NCBI RefSeq assembly: GCF_901000735.1
Contig: NC_081542.1
Location: 27,729,093-27,793,092 of the forward strand
Direction: 5' to 3'
DNA: 64,000 nucleotides
Source of the DNA: Corylus avellana
Taxonomy: Eukaryota > Streptophyta > Magnoliopsida > Fagales > Betulaceae
Shown: positions 32,967 through 43,627 of the stretch, piece by piece
How the letters are laid out: each line of letters opens with the position of its first letter
Position numbering within the stretch: the stretch's first letter is position 1
Translations under genes and position numbers: made by a program
Notes under the pieces: model-generated
Database searches by the model: none
Seen by the model: the letters and a program-made list of their open reading frames with translations, nothing else
Told to the model about the DNA's origin: nothing

Positions 32967-34165
32967 TGTAGCAACCCAGATTTTTAAAGTCTTATTTTAG
33001 AGATATTAAATTGATGCTATGATTATATTAATATTCATATTAGGTAATGGCATTTACTTTGAGGTTGAGATATTTATTGATGATATTAGGTAATAATATT
33101 TATTCTTGAGGAACTTATTAGATCTTATGAATATTATTGGAATGAATATTGATTTGAGGTTATTATATCATGATGATGATTTATATTGATTATTTTATTG
33201 GGAGATTTAAGAGATATGATAATTGATGATTGATTGGTATAATTTGGAGTATGATTGTAATAATTGGTGATATAATAGGATAGTAAATGGTAGGTATAAG
33301 GATGGTAGAATTTTGAATAAGAAGGTAGAATAGTATAGGGTTGGTGAAATAGTATAGGGTTGGTAGAATAGTATAGGGTTGGTGGAATAGTATAGGGTTG
33401 GTGGAATAGTATTTGATTTTCTCCTATAAATAGAGCTCTTCTCCTTCAGTATTTTCACCACTCATCTCCTCTCCCATCTCTTGCATATATTCTTCCTTCT
33501 TCCGCTTTTTACTCGGTCTTTCTTCTTTCTAAGAGTGTTTACTCAGAACAGAGAGAGAAAGGGCGAGACCAAGCGCTACAAGAAAGAAAGAACACAAGAG
33601 AAACCGAGAGTGAAATGGGAAATTTAAGACAGAGAGCTGAAGAGGAAGAAAGAGAGTTTAGGCGAGAGAGAGAGAGAGAGAAAGTCAGTGAAGGGATTGT
33701 TATGGGTATGGACCAATTGCAGCAGAACGGGTTTCAAGTAATTACCTTTGATGATCCATTCATGTAATCCACTGTAAGTATTCTTACTTACTGAGTATGA
33801 TATTGATATCCAATAATACGAATTTTTGTGGTTTTATAACTTGTCTAGCATTTTGCTATATATGATTCAACAATGATTTATATTGTCGGAAATCAATTGA
33901 CTCACTACTTCACAGTTTTTGTAGTGCTTGCAGGAATGAAAAATCAAGGTAATTATGCAGTTGTGATTAGAGATTCATATTGAGATGTACAGAGATTCCA
34001 AGTTGGTTAAGTTTTGTCTAGAGTTTAGACTGTCGGATAGATTTGTATAAATGCCTTGTACGACATAGCTTTGGGTATTTTTTGTATAAAGAAAAGTATT
34101 TTAACAGTATTTTTTTTTGTATTGATAATTACAGTTTTTCCGCTATATGAGATTAGATTGTTACA
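32967..34165 (+). mobile_element. Solo LTR, gypsy-like, 1.2 kb
   Basis: It starts TGTAGCAACCCAG and ends GATTGTTACA, flanked by the 5 bp duplication TAGCA (32962-32966, 34166-34170). A TATA box CTATAAATAGAG lies near 33424. The flanks (left: GATGGGTG; right: GATAATACTAAAGAAATA) continue the FBL-4 post-gene block, which in FBL-1 reads GAAGATACTAAAGAAATAAG near 1789. The TGTAGCAACCC start is typical of gypsy LTRs. No internal region or primer-binding site remains. Confidence 0.82.
33327..33412. repeat. 20 bp tandem repeat in the solo LTR
   Basis: Four to five near-identical units of GAATAGTATAGGGTTGGTG lie just before the TATA box of the LTR. Their place in the U3 region suggests promoter-proximal repeats. 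Confidence 0.85.
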
Positions 34166-34189
34166 TAGCAGCCACTGATAATACTAAAG

Positions 34190-34504
34190 AAATAGGGGAA
34201 ATTATCATTTTCCCTCATGAACTACCACGCGATGAGCATTTTTCCCATCAACTACCAACTTTATATTACGACCTCATCAAACTACCATTTCATTACCAAA
34301 ACCCCCCTTCCGTCAGTCAAAGAAGTCAATCATGACGGTCAACGTGTCACGCACGCGTCACGTGCCAGCTTTTGGATTTCTCTCCAGATTTTGCGCATAC
34401 CTGGTTTAAGTAGCCTTTTAATTAAAAATTAAAAATTAAAAATTAAAAAACAAAATGCACGTTTAGTTTAGGTTTTACCCACTAAATCCCACACCTCCCG
34501 CCTT

Positions 34505-34546
<42 letters not shown>

Positions 34547-36203
34547 ATTTCTCTCTCCCCCTCCCACCCACCACCACAACCGCCGGCCACACCATCCAGT
34601 GGCGACGCAGTATCATCGGCCACCACAATTCAGTGTCGGGCCACCATGAAGTAGTCCTTTCGCCGACCCCAACCCAATTTCTCTCTCCCTCTCTCCCAAA
34701 CTGCCGGCCACCACAATCCATCATCCGGCCGCCACGAAGCAGCAGCGCCGCTGCCGTGTAAGAAACTCTTGTTAAACATAAAATTTCTTGTAAGCTTGTA
34801 TCTTTGTCTATTTAGCTCATGTATGTGTTAGTAATGGTTCAAGCATTGTTGGAGAACTATCAAAATCGTTCTCCATGTATAGTATCACTGCACCTTAGCC
34901 AATTAAGCACTTCACCACATGGTTGACACACACACCATGGTAGAATACCACTTCACCTTTGAATTTAGGTAAAAACACCTTGTTCCCCAGTCCTGCTTTT
35001 CTTTAATTTCTTCCACAGAGAGACTTCTTCCAAAAATCTTCCCCCAGCCCAAACCATATAAAAGGAAATAAGTGAATTTTTGTGTGGTTTTGTGTGGTTT
35101 TGTTTTGATATTTGGAAGTTATGCTTTAGAGAAGCATCTATCATCACACTTTTAGAAGTTATGCTTCATAAGATAGTCAGGCTTTTTTTTTTTGGAACAC
35201 ATTGTGTAAATTTGGACATGGTGGGACATGGTTTCAAAGAAGCTTTTGTAAGCTTTTATCTTTTGTGTAGGCACAGAAAAATAATGTCTACAAATAGCGA
35301 TGCGTCCAGTGGACGTCTGCAATGTTATTGTGGATTTCTTGCTTATGTACGGACCTTCTTGACAGAAATAAATTTCGGTAGAAAGTAGTACGGGTGTCTA
35401 AACTACCAGGTAATTGTTTTAATTTACTAACTGTCTGTGTTTTCTGTTTAGGCTGGTAATTTATGAGATTTATTATTATTTTTTTTTCTATCTTGCAAAT
35501 TGTAAGTTTTTTCAGAGGGCTGATAACGAAATGTGCAATTACAAAGAAAGAATGCGTGCTGAAATTAAATGACTACACAACAAAGGAGATACAATGCTTG
35601 TTGAGATGGAGAATCAATCTGTCCAATTTCAATTGAAGTTAGAGTTGTACCAAACTAGGGTAAAGTTGTACCAGTCTAGGGAGAAGATGTATCAAGCTGC
35701 CTTAGGTTTTTTTATTATGATTATACTATTTTATGTTAGTGGGTACAATCAATATAGTGGTAGTAAGCTAATGTTAAGATGAACTTATTCATTGTGTTGT
35801 AAGCCAACTAACAATCTGCAGGTTATTGCAACTGCTTTTGTTTTGATAAATTTTATCGTGAGTAGTAGACTTGGTTCCTTGTCTATCCTTTGCAATTTGT
35901 AAGTTCCTTGTCTATCATTTGCAATTTGTAAATATGATAGGAATTGACCATCATTGATAATGCTAACTATTTCATTCAACATTTTAGGTCTATCCATGCA
36001 CACAAAAAGATTGGAACATTACAAAATTAAACATGTACTTAACAACCAAACCAAATTGGTTACAATATTCACCATACCTAGTCAACCATTCACATTAAAC
36101 AACAATTCACATAAGTTCATCGCCATCTAAGTAGGAGCCTAACATCCACATCATCATTAGTAGTTAACAACCAAACCAAAATGGTTACAATATTCACCAT
36201 ACC
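34190..36203 (+). mobile_element. Unclassified element carrying a GRF-zinc-finger pseudogene
   Basis: At about 34190 the FBL-4 post-gene block is broken by GGGGAAATTATCATTTTCC, then CATGAACTACCACG, a style of end seen in Mutator-like and other plant repeats. The right end is not visible and may lie in or beyond the N gap at 36204. Inside are a CT microsatellite (34509-34545), a C-rich stretch (34550-34750) and the GRF pseudogene. I see no transposase. Confidence 0.4.
35284..35782 (+). pseudogene. GRF zinc finger / coiled-coil / membrane-anchor pseudogene
   Basis: Exon 1 (35284-35409) begins MSTNSDASSGRLQCYCG and continues A..RTFLTEINFGRK, stop, YGCLNY. This matches the GRF zinc finger pattern CxCG...RT...NxGRxFxGC with a TAG inside. 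The donor is CAG|GTAATT and the acceptor TTTTTTCAG ends at 35515. Exon 2 (35516-35782) is in frame and encodes a predicted coiled coil (EMENQSVQFQLKLELYQTRV) and a hydrophobic segment (GFFIMIILFYV), with one TGA after ERMRAEIK. Plant GRF-finger proteins often have this finger, coil and C-terminal membrane segment order. Their role is unknown and many copies are transposon-associated. Two stops make it inactive. Confidence 0.6.
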
Positions 36204-36303
36204 NNNNNNNNNNNNNNNNNNNNNNNNNNNNNNNNNNNNNNNNNNNNNNNNNNNNNNNNNNNNNNNNNNNNNNNNNNNNNNNNNNNNNNNNNNNNNNNNN
36301 NNN
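36204..36303. other. Assembly gap, 100 N
   Basis: A fixed-size run of N separates the GRF-containing element from the second hAT copy; the 5' end of that hAT may be hidden here. Confidence 1.
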
Positions 36304-39300
36304 TATATATGGCCTTGGTCTGTTTTCAATTTCACCTTATTCTAGTAATTATATATTGCTAGTTAGAGTTTCACTTTTCACTTGCTACTGCAGTACTCTT
36401 TGGAGCTTATACTCTTATATGCTTCTAATACATCATTGATACTAATAATATTAGAGATGCATTATGCTTCCAATAGTTCTATTCGAAAACATCAATTCAC
36501 AAAATGGGTCTGAATCTGATTCCCATCTAGTTTTTTGAACTTTTCATATACTGTGTTTTTTTAATAAGTAATTTTTCACATTGTATGAGTTTTAAAAATA
36601 TTGAATACAAACTATTTTTATTTTTATTGTAGTTTAGATGGATGCATATGCACCTACATCAGCTACTTCTTCTTGTCCCATAGATGATGAAGAATTAGAA
36701 ACATATGATGATGAATCTGATGAGTTTGAAACGGATACCCAAGGGATTAGATGTGCTGGTTCTATAGGAACATCTCATAGTCGTGGTGGACGACCACCAA
36801 TCCCTGGTAAAAAAAGATTAAGATTGAAAAGATCTTCAGTATGGGACCATTTTACTAAAGATAAAAGTAGTTCTGAAGAGTTTCCTACTGCAAATTGTAA
36901 CTACTGTGGGAGGCAGTATAAATGTCATCCTACAAGAAATGGCACCTCTAACATGTTGTACCATTTTAGAAATTGTGAAAAGTACAAGAGCTTAAAAGCA
37001 AGAGAAGATAGCTCTCAGTCTAAGTTCACTTTTGTGGCCGGAGAGAATCAGAGTAGTGGTGCTAGTGGCAATAACCTAATTATTGCTAAGTATTCTGAAA
37101 AAGCTATTAGGGAAACACTTTGTGAAATGATCATTGTTGATGAATTTCCATTTTCAGTTGTGGAGAAGAAGGGTGTTAGGAAAATGTTTAGGGTTCTTGA
37201 GCCTCGATTTACGCTTCCTTCTCGCTATACAGTGATGAAGGATTGTATTAAGTTGTTTATGACCAAAAGGGACCTAATCAAAAAAAAGTTGTTGATAGCT
37301 GGTCAAAGGATTTGTTTGACTACGGACACTTGGACTTCGATTCAGAATATGAATTATATGGTTGTAACTGGACATTTCATTGATCCTTCTTGGAAATATC
37401 ACAAAAGAATATTGGCATTTCGCCAAGTGTCGGATCATAAGGCAATAACGATTACCAAGGAAATAGAGCAATGTTTGGTGGAATGGGGGATTAAAAATTT
37501 GTTGGCGATAACACTTGACAATGCAACTGCTAATGACAAGGCAATGGCTGAGTTTAAAAAAAGAAATATGTCCAATGCAAATGTTATTTGTCGCCATGAC
37601 TTTGTCCATATAAGGTGTTGTGCGCATGTTTTAAATTTAATTGTGCAAGCAGGTACGAAGGATGTACATGATTCAATTGAAAGGATCCGAAATATGGTGA
37701 AGTATGTGAAGGGATCCCCCCAAAGATTGGCCCTCTTTAAATCTTGTGTAGAAAGGAAGCAACTTGGGTGTAAATCTTCATTGAAACTTGATGTTTCCAC
37801 TAGATGGAACTCTACTTATACCATGTTGGAAGTAGCACAAAAGTATGAAAGGGCATTTGATCTTATGTTAGATGAAGATTCGAATTTTTTCAACTTTTTG
37901 AATGATGATGAGTTGGGGAGTCCGACTGAAGATGATTGGAAGAAGGTTCGACACTTTGTTAAATTTTTGCGTGTGTTTTATGAGGAGACAATAAGGATGT
38001 CGGGTTCCTCGTACTCAACTTCTAACTTGTTTTTTGATACACTCCAAAACGTTTATCATTGTTTGACGGAGTATTGTGAAAGTGATGATTATTCGTTGAG
38101 TAACATGGCAAAAAGTATGAAAGAGAAATATGATAAGTATTGGGGAGACTTTGAGGCTATTAACCCCCTGTTGTTTCTTGCTGCTGTGCTTGATCCACGT
38201 TACAAGATATCCGTCTTGGAATTTTGGTTGCAGACAAATGTGGGTACATCAAAAGCATCAAGTATTATTTCCAAGTTAAAGAATGTCTTGAACCAGTTTT
38301 ATCAACATTATGCTAAGAATGTTGAAGGAAGTGGGAGTAGGGTTTCAAATGAGGGTGTGGATGTCGGTACAAGTTCCGAAGGTGTGGGTACTAATAAGAA
38401 AGATGCTTTAGCTATTTACCATTCCTTTCGGGCGTCCAAAAATGTGATGATGTGTCGGACAGAGATAGAGCAATATTGTACGGAGGAGGTCGAGTCACCA
38501 AGTAAGACCTTTGATATTTTAATGTGGTGGAGGGTAAATAAGTCGAAGTTTCCTGTTCTTGCCGAGATAGCACGGGATGTTCTTGCAATTCCACTTACCT
38601 TTGTTGCTTCTGAGTCGGCGTTTAGCACCAGAGGTCGCATCATAGATCCTTTTCGGAGTTCTTTGGCTCCAAAAATAGTGGAAACTTTTATTTGTTGTCA
38701 GAATTAGTTGAGATCTTCTCCCAATTTTGAGTATGGTGAGCAACTCTTGCCTAATATTGAAGATGAAGAAAGCTACAAGCTTGAGTCGGGTAATATTTGT
38801 TAATTTCAAATTTGTTCATTGTTCTAATTATTTGATTAAACTATTTTTATTTTTTACTAATCCTTTAAAAATTTCATTGTGGTAGAAATTCTGTCTAATT
38901 CCCTCACATTTGATGAGGATTAAAGGTTTGATGGATGAACATTGCGAGGTGATGTTTTGTTTAAAGTATTTGGTAAGTTTTTTGCATCATATTTTTTTTC
39001 TTACTTGATATTTATTTCTTACTCTTTAATATTAATCACTAATAGCGATTAACTATGTTTATGTTTTGTCTATTGAAGGAAGCAAATTTAAGGAATTGAA
39101 GATAATCCATGTTTGAGGTGGATCATGGAATTGGAAATTATTATGTAACCGTGTTTATGTTTATCCATATTGATTACTATCTTTATGTTTTCTTTCTACT
39201 TTTGATATTTGTGTAATCGGTGTTGCCCTTTATATGGGTTAAACTTATTTTCTTTTTACTAAGTGACTTACTGACTTTACTTGGTTGATACTTTGTTTAT

Positions 39301-39385
39301 TATTCTTGGATGAATTTTAATTTGGGTTTGGGTAGGTTTGATATATATATATATATTTTTTTTTAGTTTTGTTGATTTGAGATTG
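36304..39385 (+). mobile_element. Second hAT copy, ends missing
   Basis: Homology to the element at 28060-32920 runs from the edge of the gap (GGCCTTGGTCTGTTTTC) through the coding region to about 39385 (TTTGTTGATTTGAGATTGCC). There it stops short of the GCGGTTA-like or CGGTTAAC subterminal zone. Neither terminal inverted repeat is visible, so this copy could not be mobilised even if supplied with transposase, unless the missing 5' end lies in the gap. Confidence 0.85.
36638..38803 (+). pseudogene. hAT transposase with one nonsense codon
   Basis: The frame is the same length as the intact copy (722 codons with stop) and differs at only a few dozen residues. TGG for W690 has become TAG (38705-38707), cutting off the last 32 residues at CCQN. 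It keeps the consensus S658 (VASES) but has R665 where the family and the other copy have G (ESAFSTRGR). The BED-finger cysteines and histidine, TTDTWT and LDNAT are intact. The truncated 689-residue protein may fold but has lost the end of the dimerisation region. Confidence 0.9.
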
Positions 39386-39792
39386 CCTGATTGGTGCTGG
39401 TGTTTGGCTATTTGCTGCTTTAATGAAGGCATTGGATGTGATTTCTTTGCCTTTTGTGAAAGCATTATTCATTAATTGGTATTTTAGGTTTGTTTAAATT
39501 GACATGAAAATAAGTTTGTACGTTGTAAGTTACAATAAGTTCCGGAAGAGGAGGCTTGTTTAGGATGTTGGTTTTATTTGGTAATTATATTTCTATTGCA
39601 CGACTAGAGTACTGTATAATTATTGACTATTGAGCATATTTGTGATTTTTATTTTTTAGTCTCTCTTATTTTGACTATTTGTGCTTATTTTCTTAACTAA
39701 AAAAAAAAAAAAATGTTCTCTTAAAGCATTACGTGCATTTGGCAGTTTATTCATTTGATTTTTATTTTATATTGTAGTGGATCAATATAAAA

Positions 39793-39892
39793 NNNNNNNN
39801 NNNNNNNNNNNNNNNNNNNNNNNNNNNNNNNNNNNNNNNNNNNNNNNNNNNNNNNNNNNNNNNNNNNNNNNNNNNNNNNNNNNNNNNNNNNN
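39793..39892. other. Assembly gap, 100 N
   Basis: The gap lies inside a degraded transposon region. Open frames that cross it are not reported. Confidence 1.
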
Positions 39893-40109
39893 AAATGTTA
39901 TTGATGTATCTAAATCTATTGCTACAAATATTTATGACCCTGGCCAATGGAAAAATATTGATGCAAAATTAAGGGATTTGTTAGTAGAAAATGGTCCAAC
40001 ATATTGAATTTTTTTAAAAAAAAAATTGTTACTTAAAAAAAAAATAAAAAAATTTAGGCTCAATTTCGAAGTTTTGCCTAAGGCTCCAAAATATGTTGAG
40101 CTGGCCCTG
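39893..40109 (+). pseudogene. Fragment of a ZMYM1-like hAT transposase and its 3' terminal repeat
   Basis: The frame up to 40007 contains [20 protein letters not shown], the conserved N-terminal motif of plant zinc-finger MYM-type-1-like (TTF/DUF4371) hAT transposases, and then a stop. About 100 bases later is GAGCTGGCCCTG (ends 40109), whose complement CAGGGCCAGCTC is the typical terminal repeat of that group. The FBL upstream block resumes at 40110 (ATTAGGGG). Most of the transposase is missing, so this is an internally deleted copy. The left part is hidden by the gap. Confidence 0.6.
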
Positions 40110-40690
40110 ATTAGGGGATAGGAAGAAGTTTCACAGACAGACCCCACATTTTCTTTCACATGTGAGTCTATCACTCTAATAATTACAAGCCTTTAAGCCA
40201 ATTATTTTGTTGTGAATCTTTTCTAAGAATTTTATATATTTAATTATGAGTTTTGGTTTATAGGCGTGATTCAACTTGGTCTCAACTCTAACTGTGAAGG
40301 AAATATGGTAGAATATGATCATTATTGAGTGTTAAATATTGGATTGATTAAAATAATAAGTGCTAATTTGATAAAATTTTAACTATTTGAATTTGAAAAA
40401 TTTCCCTAAATCCCATTAAGAGATAAGTTTTGTTGGATCATTTTAAGAAAAAGATTTACGGATTAATAGTAAAGATTGAGTTAAGACCTTTCATTGAAAT
40501 CAGCAGCACCACTGCAATTTTGTTGACTTTACTTGGAACTCCACGCAAAGCAAAAGTAAAAGTTTTGCGTCTTTTTCTTTTTCAAATCAACGGCTGGATG
40601 CCCTCTACGACAAGGGGTGGGCACGGGTCAGATCAAGTCGGGTCAGAAGTTTAAAAAACCCTATTCGTAATAGGCAGGTATTAAAAATGG
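40110..40690 (+). repeat. FBL upstream block, duplicated at 51740-52292
   Basis: About 570 bp matches 51740-52292 almost base for base in the same orientation (ATTAGGGGA, CACATTTTCTTTCACATGTG, GGTTTATAGGC, CCTTTCATTGAAATCAGCAG). The second copy breaks at an N gap next to LINE-2. The block contains no gene. After 40640 a GGGGTGGGCACGGGTC sequence resembles a hAT end, but no partner is visible. Confidence 0.7.
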
Positions 40691-42559
40691 CACTCAAGAC
40701 CCTTCTTTAATGAAGAGTATTTTCTGGCCCTCGGGTTTTTTGGATCGTGGCGACATGGGGTGGGGGCGGGTTTCGGAACAGTGCGGATGGAAAAAGCGAA
40801 AATTGGAAAAAGGGAGAAGAAAAGCTGGTACCTTAAAGCTTTCTACAATAATTGAATTCAAATAATATAAACAGCAAGAATTTTTTGTTATGAGTGTTTT
40901 GGGGATATGAAAACGAAGCAATATGCATCAAACACATATTCATGAGACATATTTTTTTACTCAACTAGTTAGGTTAAGAATTTGATTTCAATAACATGTT
41001 ACAAAATAAATTAAGTATGCATATATTTTTCAAACCAAAAATAAGCATTTGATATAAACAAAAATCATAATGAATCAAAATACTCTTGTCAACATAAACT
41101 TAATTTCAAAATAAAATTATCATTTAGGCCAAAATGACTCCAAAAAGATGAAAAAGCATGCTGTTTTTTGGGCTAGACAATATTTTTGAAAAGGCATGAC
41201 CCAAATCATCACATACCACATTATATATTTCACATACACATCCAAATGGTCCAAATCCATTAATTAATCCATACAAATGAAAAAATTGAAAAGACAAAAT
41301 AGCAAAGCAGGCATATCACGACCAAAATGGCCAAATCCACTAGTCCGGATACAAATGATTCAATCGAAAACAAATAAATTCTCAAATGATGCAAATGGCT
41401 CAAATCTAAGTAATAAAAAAATAATTAACATTTTTTTTTTTTTTTTTAAGAAACCGACCTTTTCCTGCTCATTTGAACCGGAAAGAATCAGATATCTTTT
41501 TATTGAGGGTTAAACAAAAGTACAAAACCATTTCCTTCTTAGTTGGGTAACGTTCTCTTTTACGTGACCTATTTCGTTTACACCTCTTCTTTTCTCTTTG
41601 CTGCTTCCCTTAAGTTTTGCTTTCTTTTATTTTGTCTTATCCGGTCTCTTTTATAGCTGGCAGATGTCGGAGACATTTGCCTTTCTTGTTCGTTGTTTTT
41701 TATCAAATCAACGGCTGGATGTCCTCTGCAACAAAGCCCTCTTCTTTTTCTTTTTCTTTTTTCTTTTTCTTTTTTCTTTTTCTTTTGCTTTAAGTCTTCT
41801 TTCCACTATGCTGCATCTTTACCCTTTTTCTTTATTCCTTTCTTTTCCTAAAATAAGGCAATACTTTCATTAGAAATATCATTTTAAGCTCAACATTTAA
41901 TAATTAAATAATATTTCACAACCAAATAAAAAATTATTATCAGTAAAACTGGCGAGGAGGGTTTCCCAGATTTAAGCTATTATCATTTTTTCATTCTCTT
42001 CTTTTAAAAATTAACCATTCGATTTGTAGGACTTACACCTTCATTTATGTGGACCCTACAAATTTAAAAATTAATTTTCAAGAAATGAGGAGAGAAAATG
42101 ATGGGAGAATACAAAAGAACGTTTCTCATAAATGAAATATTGTTTCATTGTCATATTTAATGTTGTTGGTTTTACCTGTGCTAAAGCAACGACATAAGGA
42201 AATAGGAATTTTAGTGAACTATTGAAGAGAAGAAAAAGATCCGGTGTTTTAGTCTAACTCACTTTTGTTGTTTCACGTTGACGTATTTGTCTTTTATTGG
42301 AGATCATAAAAGAGCTGATTTATGCCAAACCCCTATATAAGTAATCATCTTTTATATTTATAGGATTGTTTGTTAATTGTTACTGTTTGTGTTTTGAGAA
42401 AAACAAAAAAAAGATGAAAAACAAAAATTTTAACAAACCGGACCATTTTTTTTCTTAAGCTTGTTAGAATAAAAAAAATTTTCAAAAAAAGGTTTCCATT
42501 TTTTTGGCAAAACATAATCTAAATTCTAAGTAGACTTTCTAATTATTGAAATTTTTCAT

Positions 42560-43330
42560 ATTGAATTCAACAAGGTGTTAAATGATTTTGTAGATTTCTT
42601 TTTTAAAAAAAAAAAAAAAAATGAGAATTATAGCGGAAGCAAAAAGAAAGAAAAGACACAATAAATTTTGAGGTGGTTTGGTATTAGTCTATTAGACACT
42701 TACGTTCACCATTTTGCATCTTGCTATTATTAACTTCATTCATATATACAATACAAAGATCTCAATTTATAGGAAAACTATGGTATGTGAGAGAATACAA
42801 GTATGGTAAAATTTGATTACAATCAAACTTAAATGAATAATATTTTAGTATCAACCTAATATGGAAAACATATATTCTAACATTCCTTCCTCAAGGTGGG
42901 AAGAAAATTTTTATTTTTTATTTTTTATTTTTTTTTCTAGATGAATTGCCCATAAAAGGAGGAGACAACTAAGAGGTGGGTAGCAGTGGTGAAGCCGGCA
43001 ATTGGCCAATAGTGAATGACCGAAAAGTTACTTGGGAAATGGCCAGCAATGGCCGAAATAAGTTGTTGGACAATGGCCAAAAAATGCCACTGACAGCAAC
43101 TGGAAGATCCTAATAATGATGTCAGTCGGAGACGATGCGGGCAAGGGATCTCAGGGCTTTGGTTTGTTGAAATTGGGTTGTTGGTAAGGCCGACTAGAGA
43201 GTGCGTAGCAAGAACATGACTACATACACTTTAGAATAATCAAAGAAAACCAATGCAAACTCAATTGTTTTAAACAAATAATTAATTTTGTGAAAACAAT
43301 ATTATTGTGATCTTGGATTTTGTTAATGAT
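42560..43330. repeat. Old LTR-like remnant upstream of FBL-5
   Basis: About 42624-42890 (TTATAGCGGAAGCAAAAAG, GAGGTGGTTTGG, to ATATTCTAACA) resembles a decayed copia-type LTR and is repeated at about 48520-48755 and, partly, 15205-15330. Behind it, 42890-43330 holds an unassigned stretch with repeated AATGGCC words, also present at 48755-49100. No reading frame is recognisable. Confidence 0.4.
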
Positions 43331-43540
43331 TATAAATTATCTCCAAACTTTCTACAAGAATTTAAATCAAATAATATAAGCAGCAAGAATTTCATAGAAA
43401 ACAAAAAAAAAATAGCAAGAATTTATTAATTATTATTCACAAACTTGAGGCAACTAAAAGTGCTTCTCAACTGGTTAAAAAACACAATACTTTTCATGTG
43501 AATTAACAGTGAACCGGTTTTTAGCTAATTTATTTCGCAA

Positions 43541-43550
43541 ATAAAAACCC
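43541..43550 (+). promoter_or_regulatory. Candidate TATA element of FBL-5
   Basis: ATAAAAACCC with CACACAAACAC behind it matches the aligned promoter elements of FBL-1 and FBL-3, about 80 bases before the ATG. Confidence 0.35.
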
Positions 43551-43627
43551 CACACAAACACAAGCAGTCCCCGAAACCCCGACTTGATTTTCCCGGAAAA
43601 TCCCAGCCTTTCCGAGAAAACCTAGCG

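Noticed and set aside
33327..33412. Regular 20 bp repeats that could suggest a CRISPR-like array
   Set aside because: The units are adjacent without unique spacers and lie in the U3 part of a plant solo LTR; the genome is eukaryotic.
36117..36335. Open frame crossing the N gap
   Set aside because: It exists only because N was translated as X; the same applies to frames across 39793-39892 and 52293-52392.
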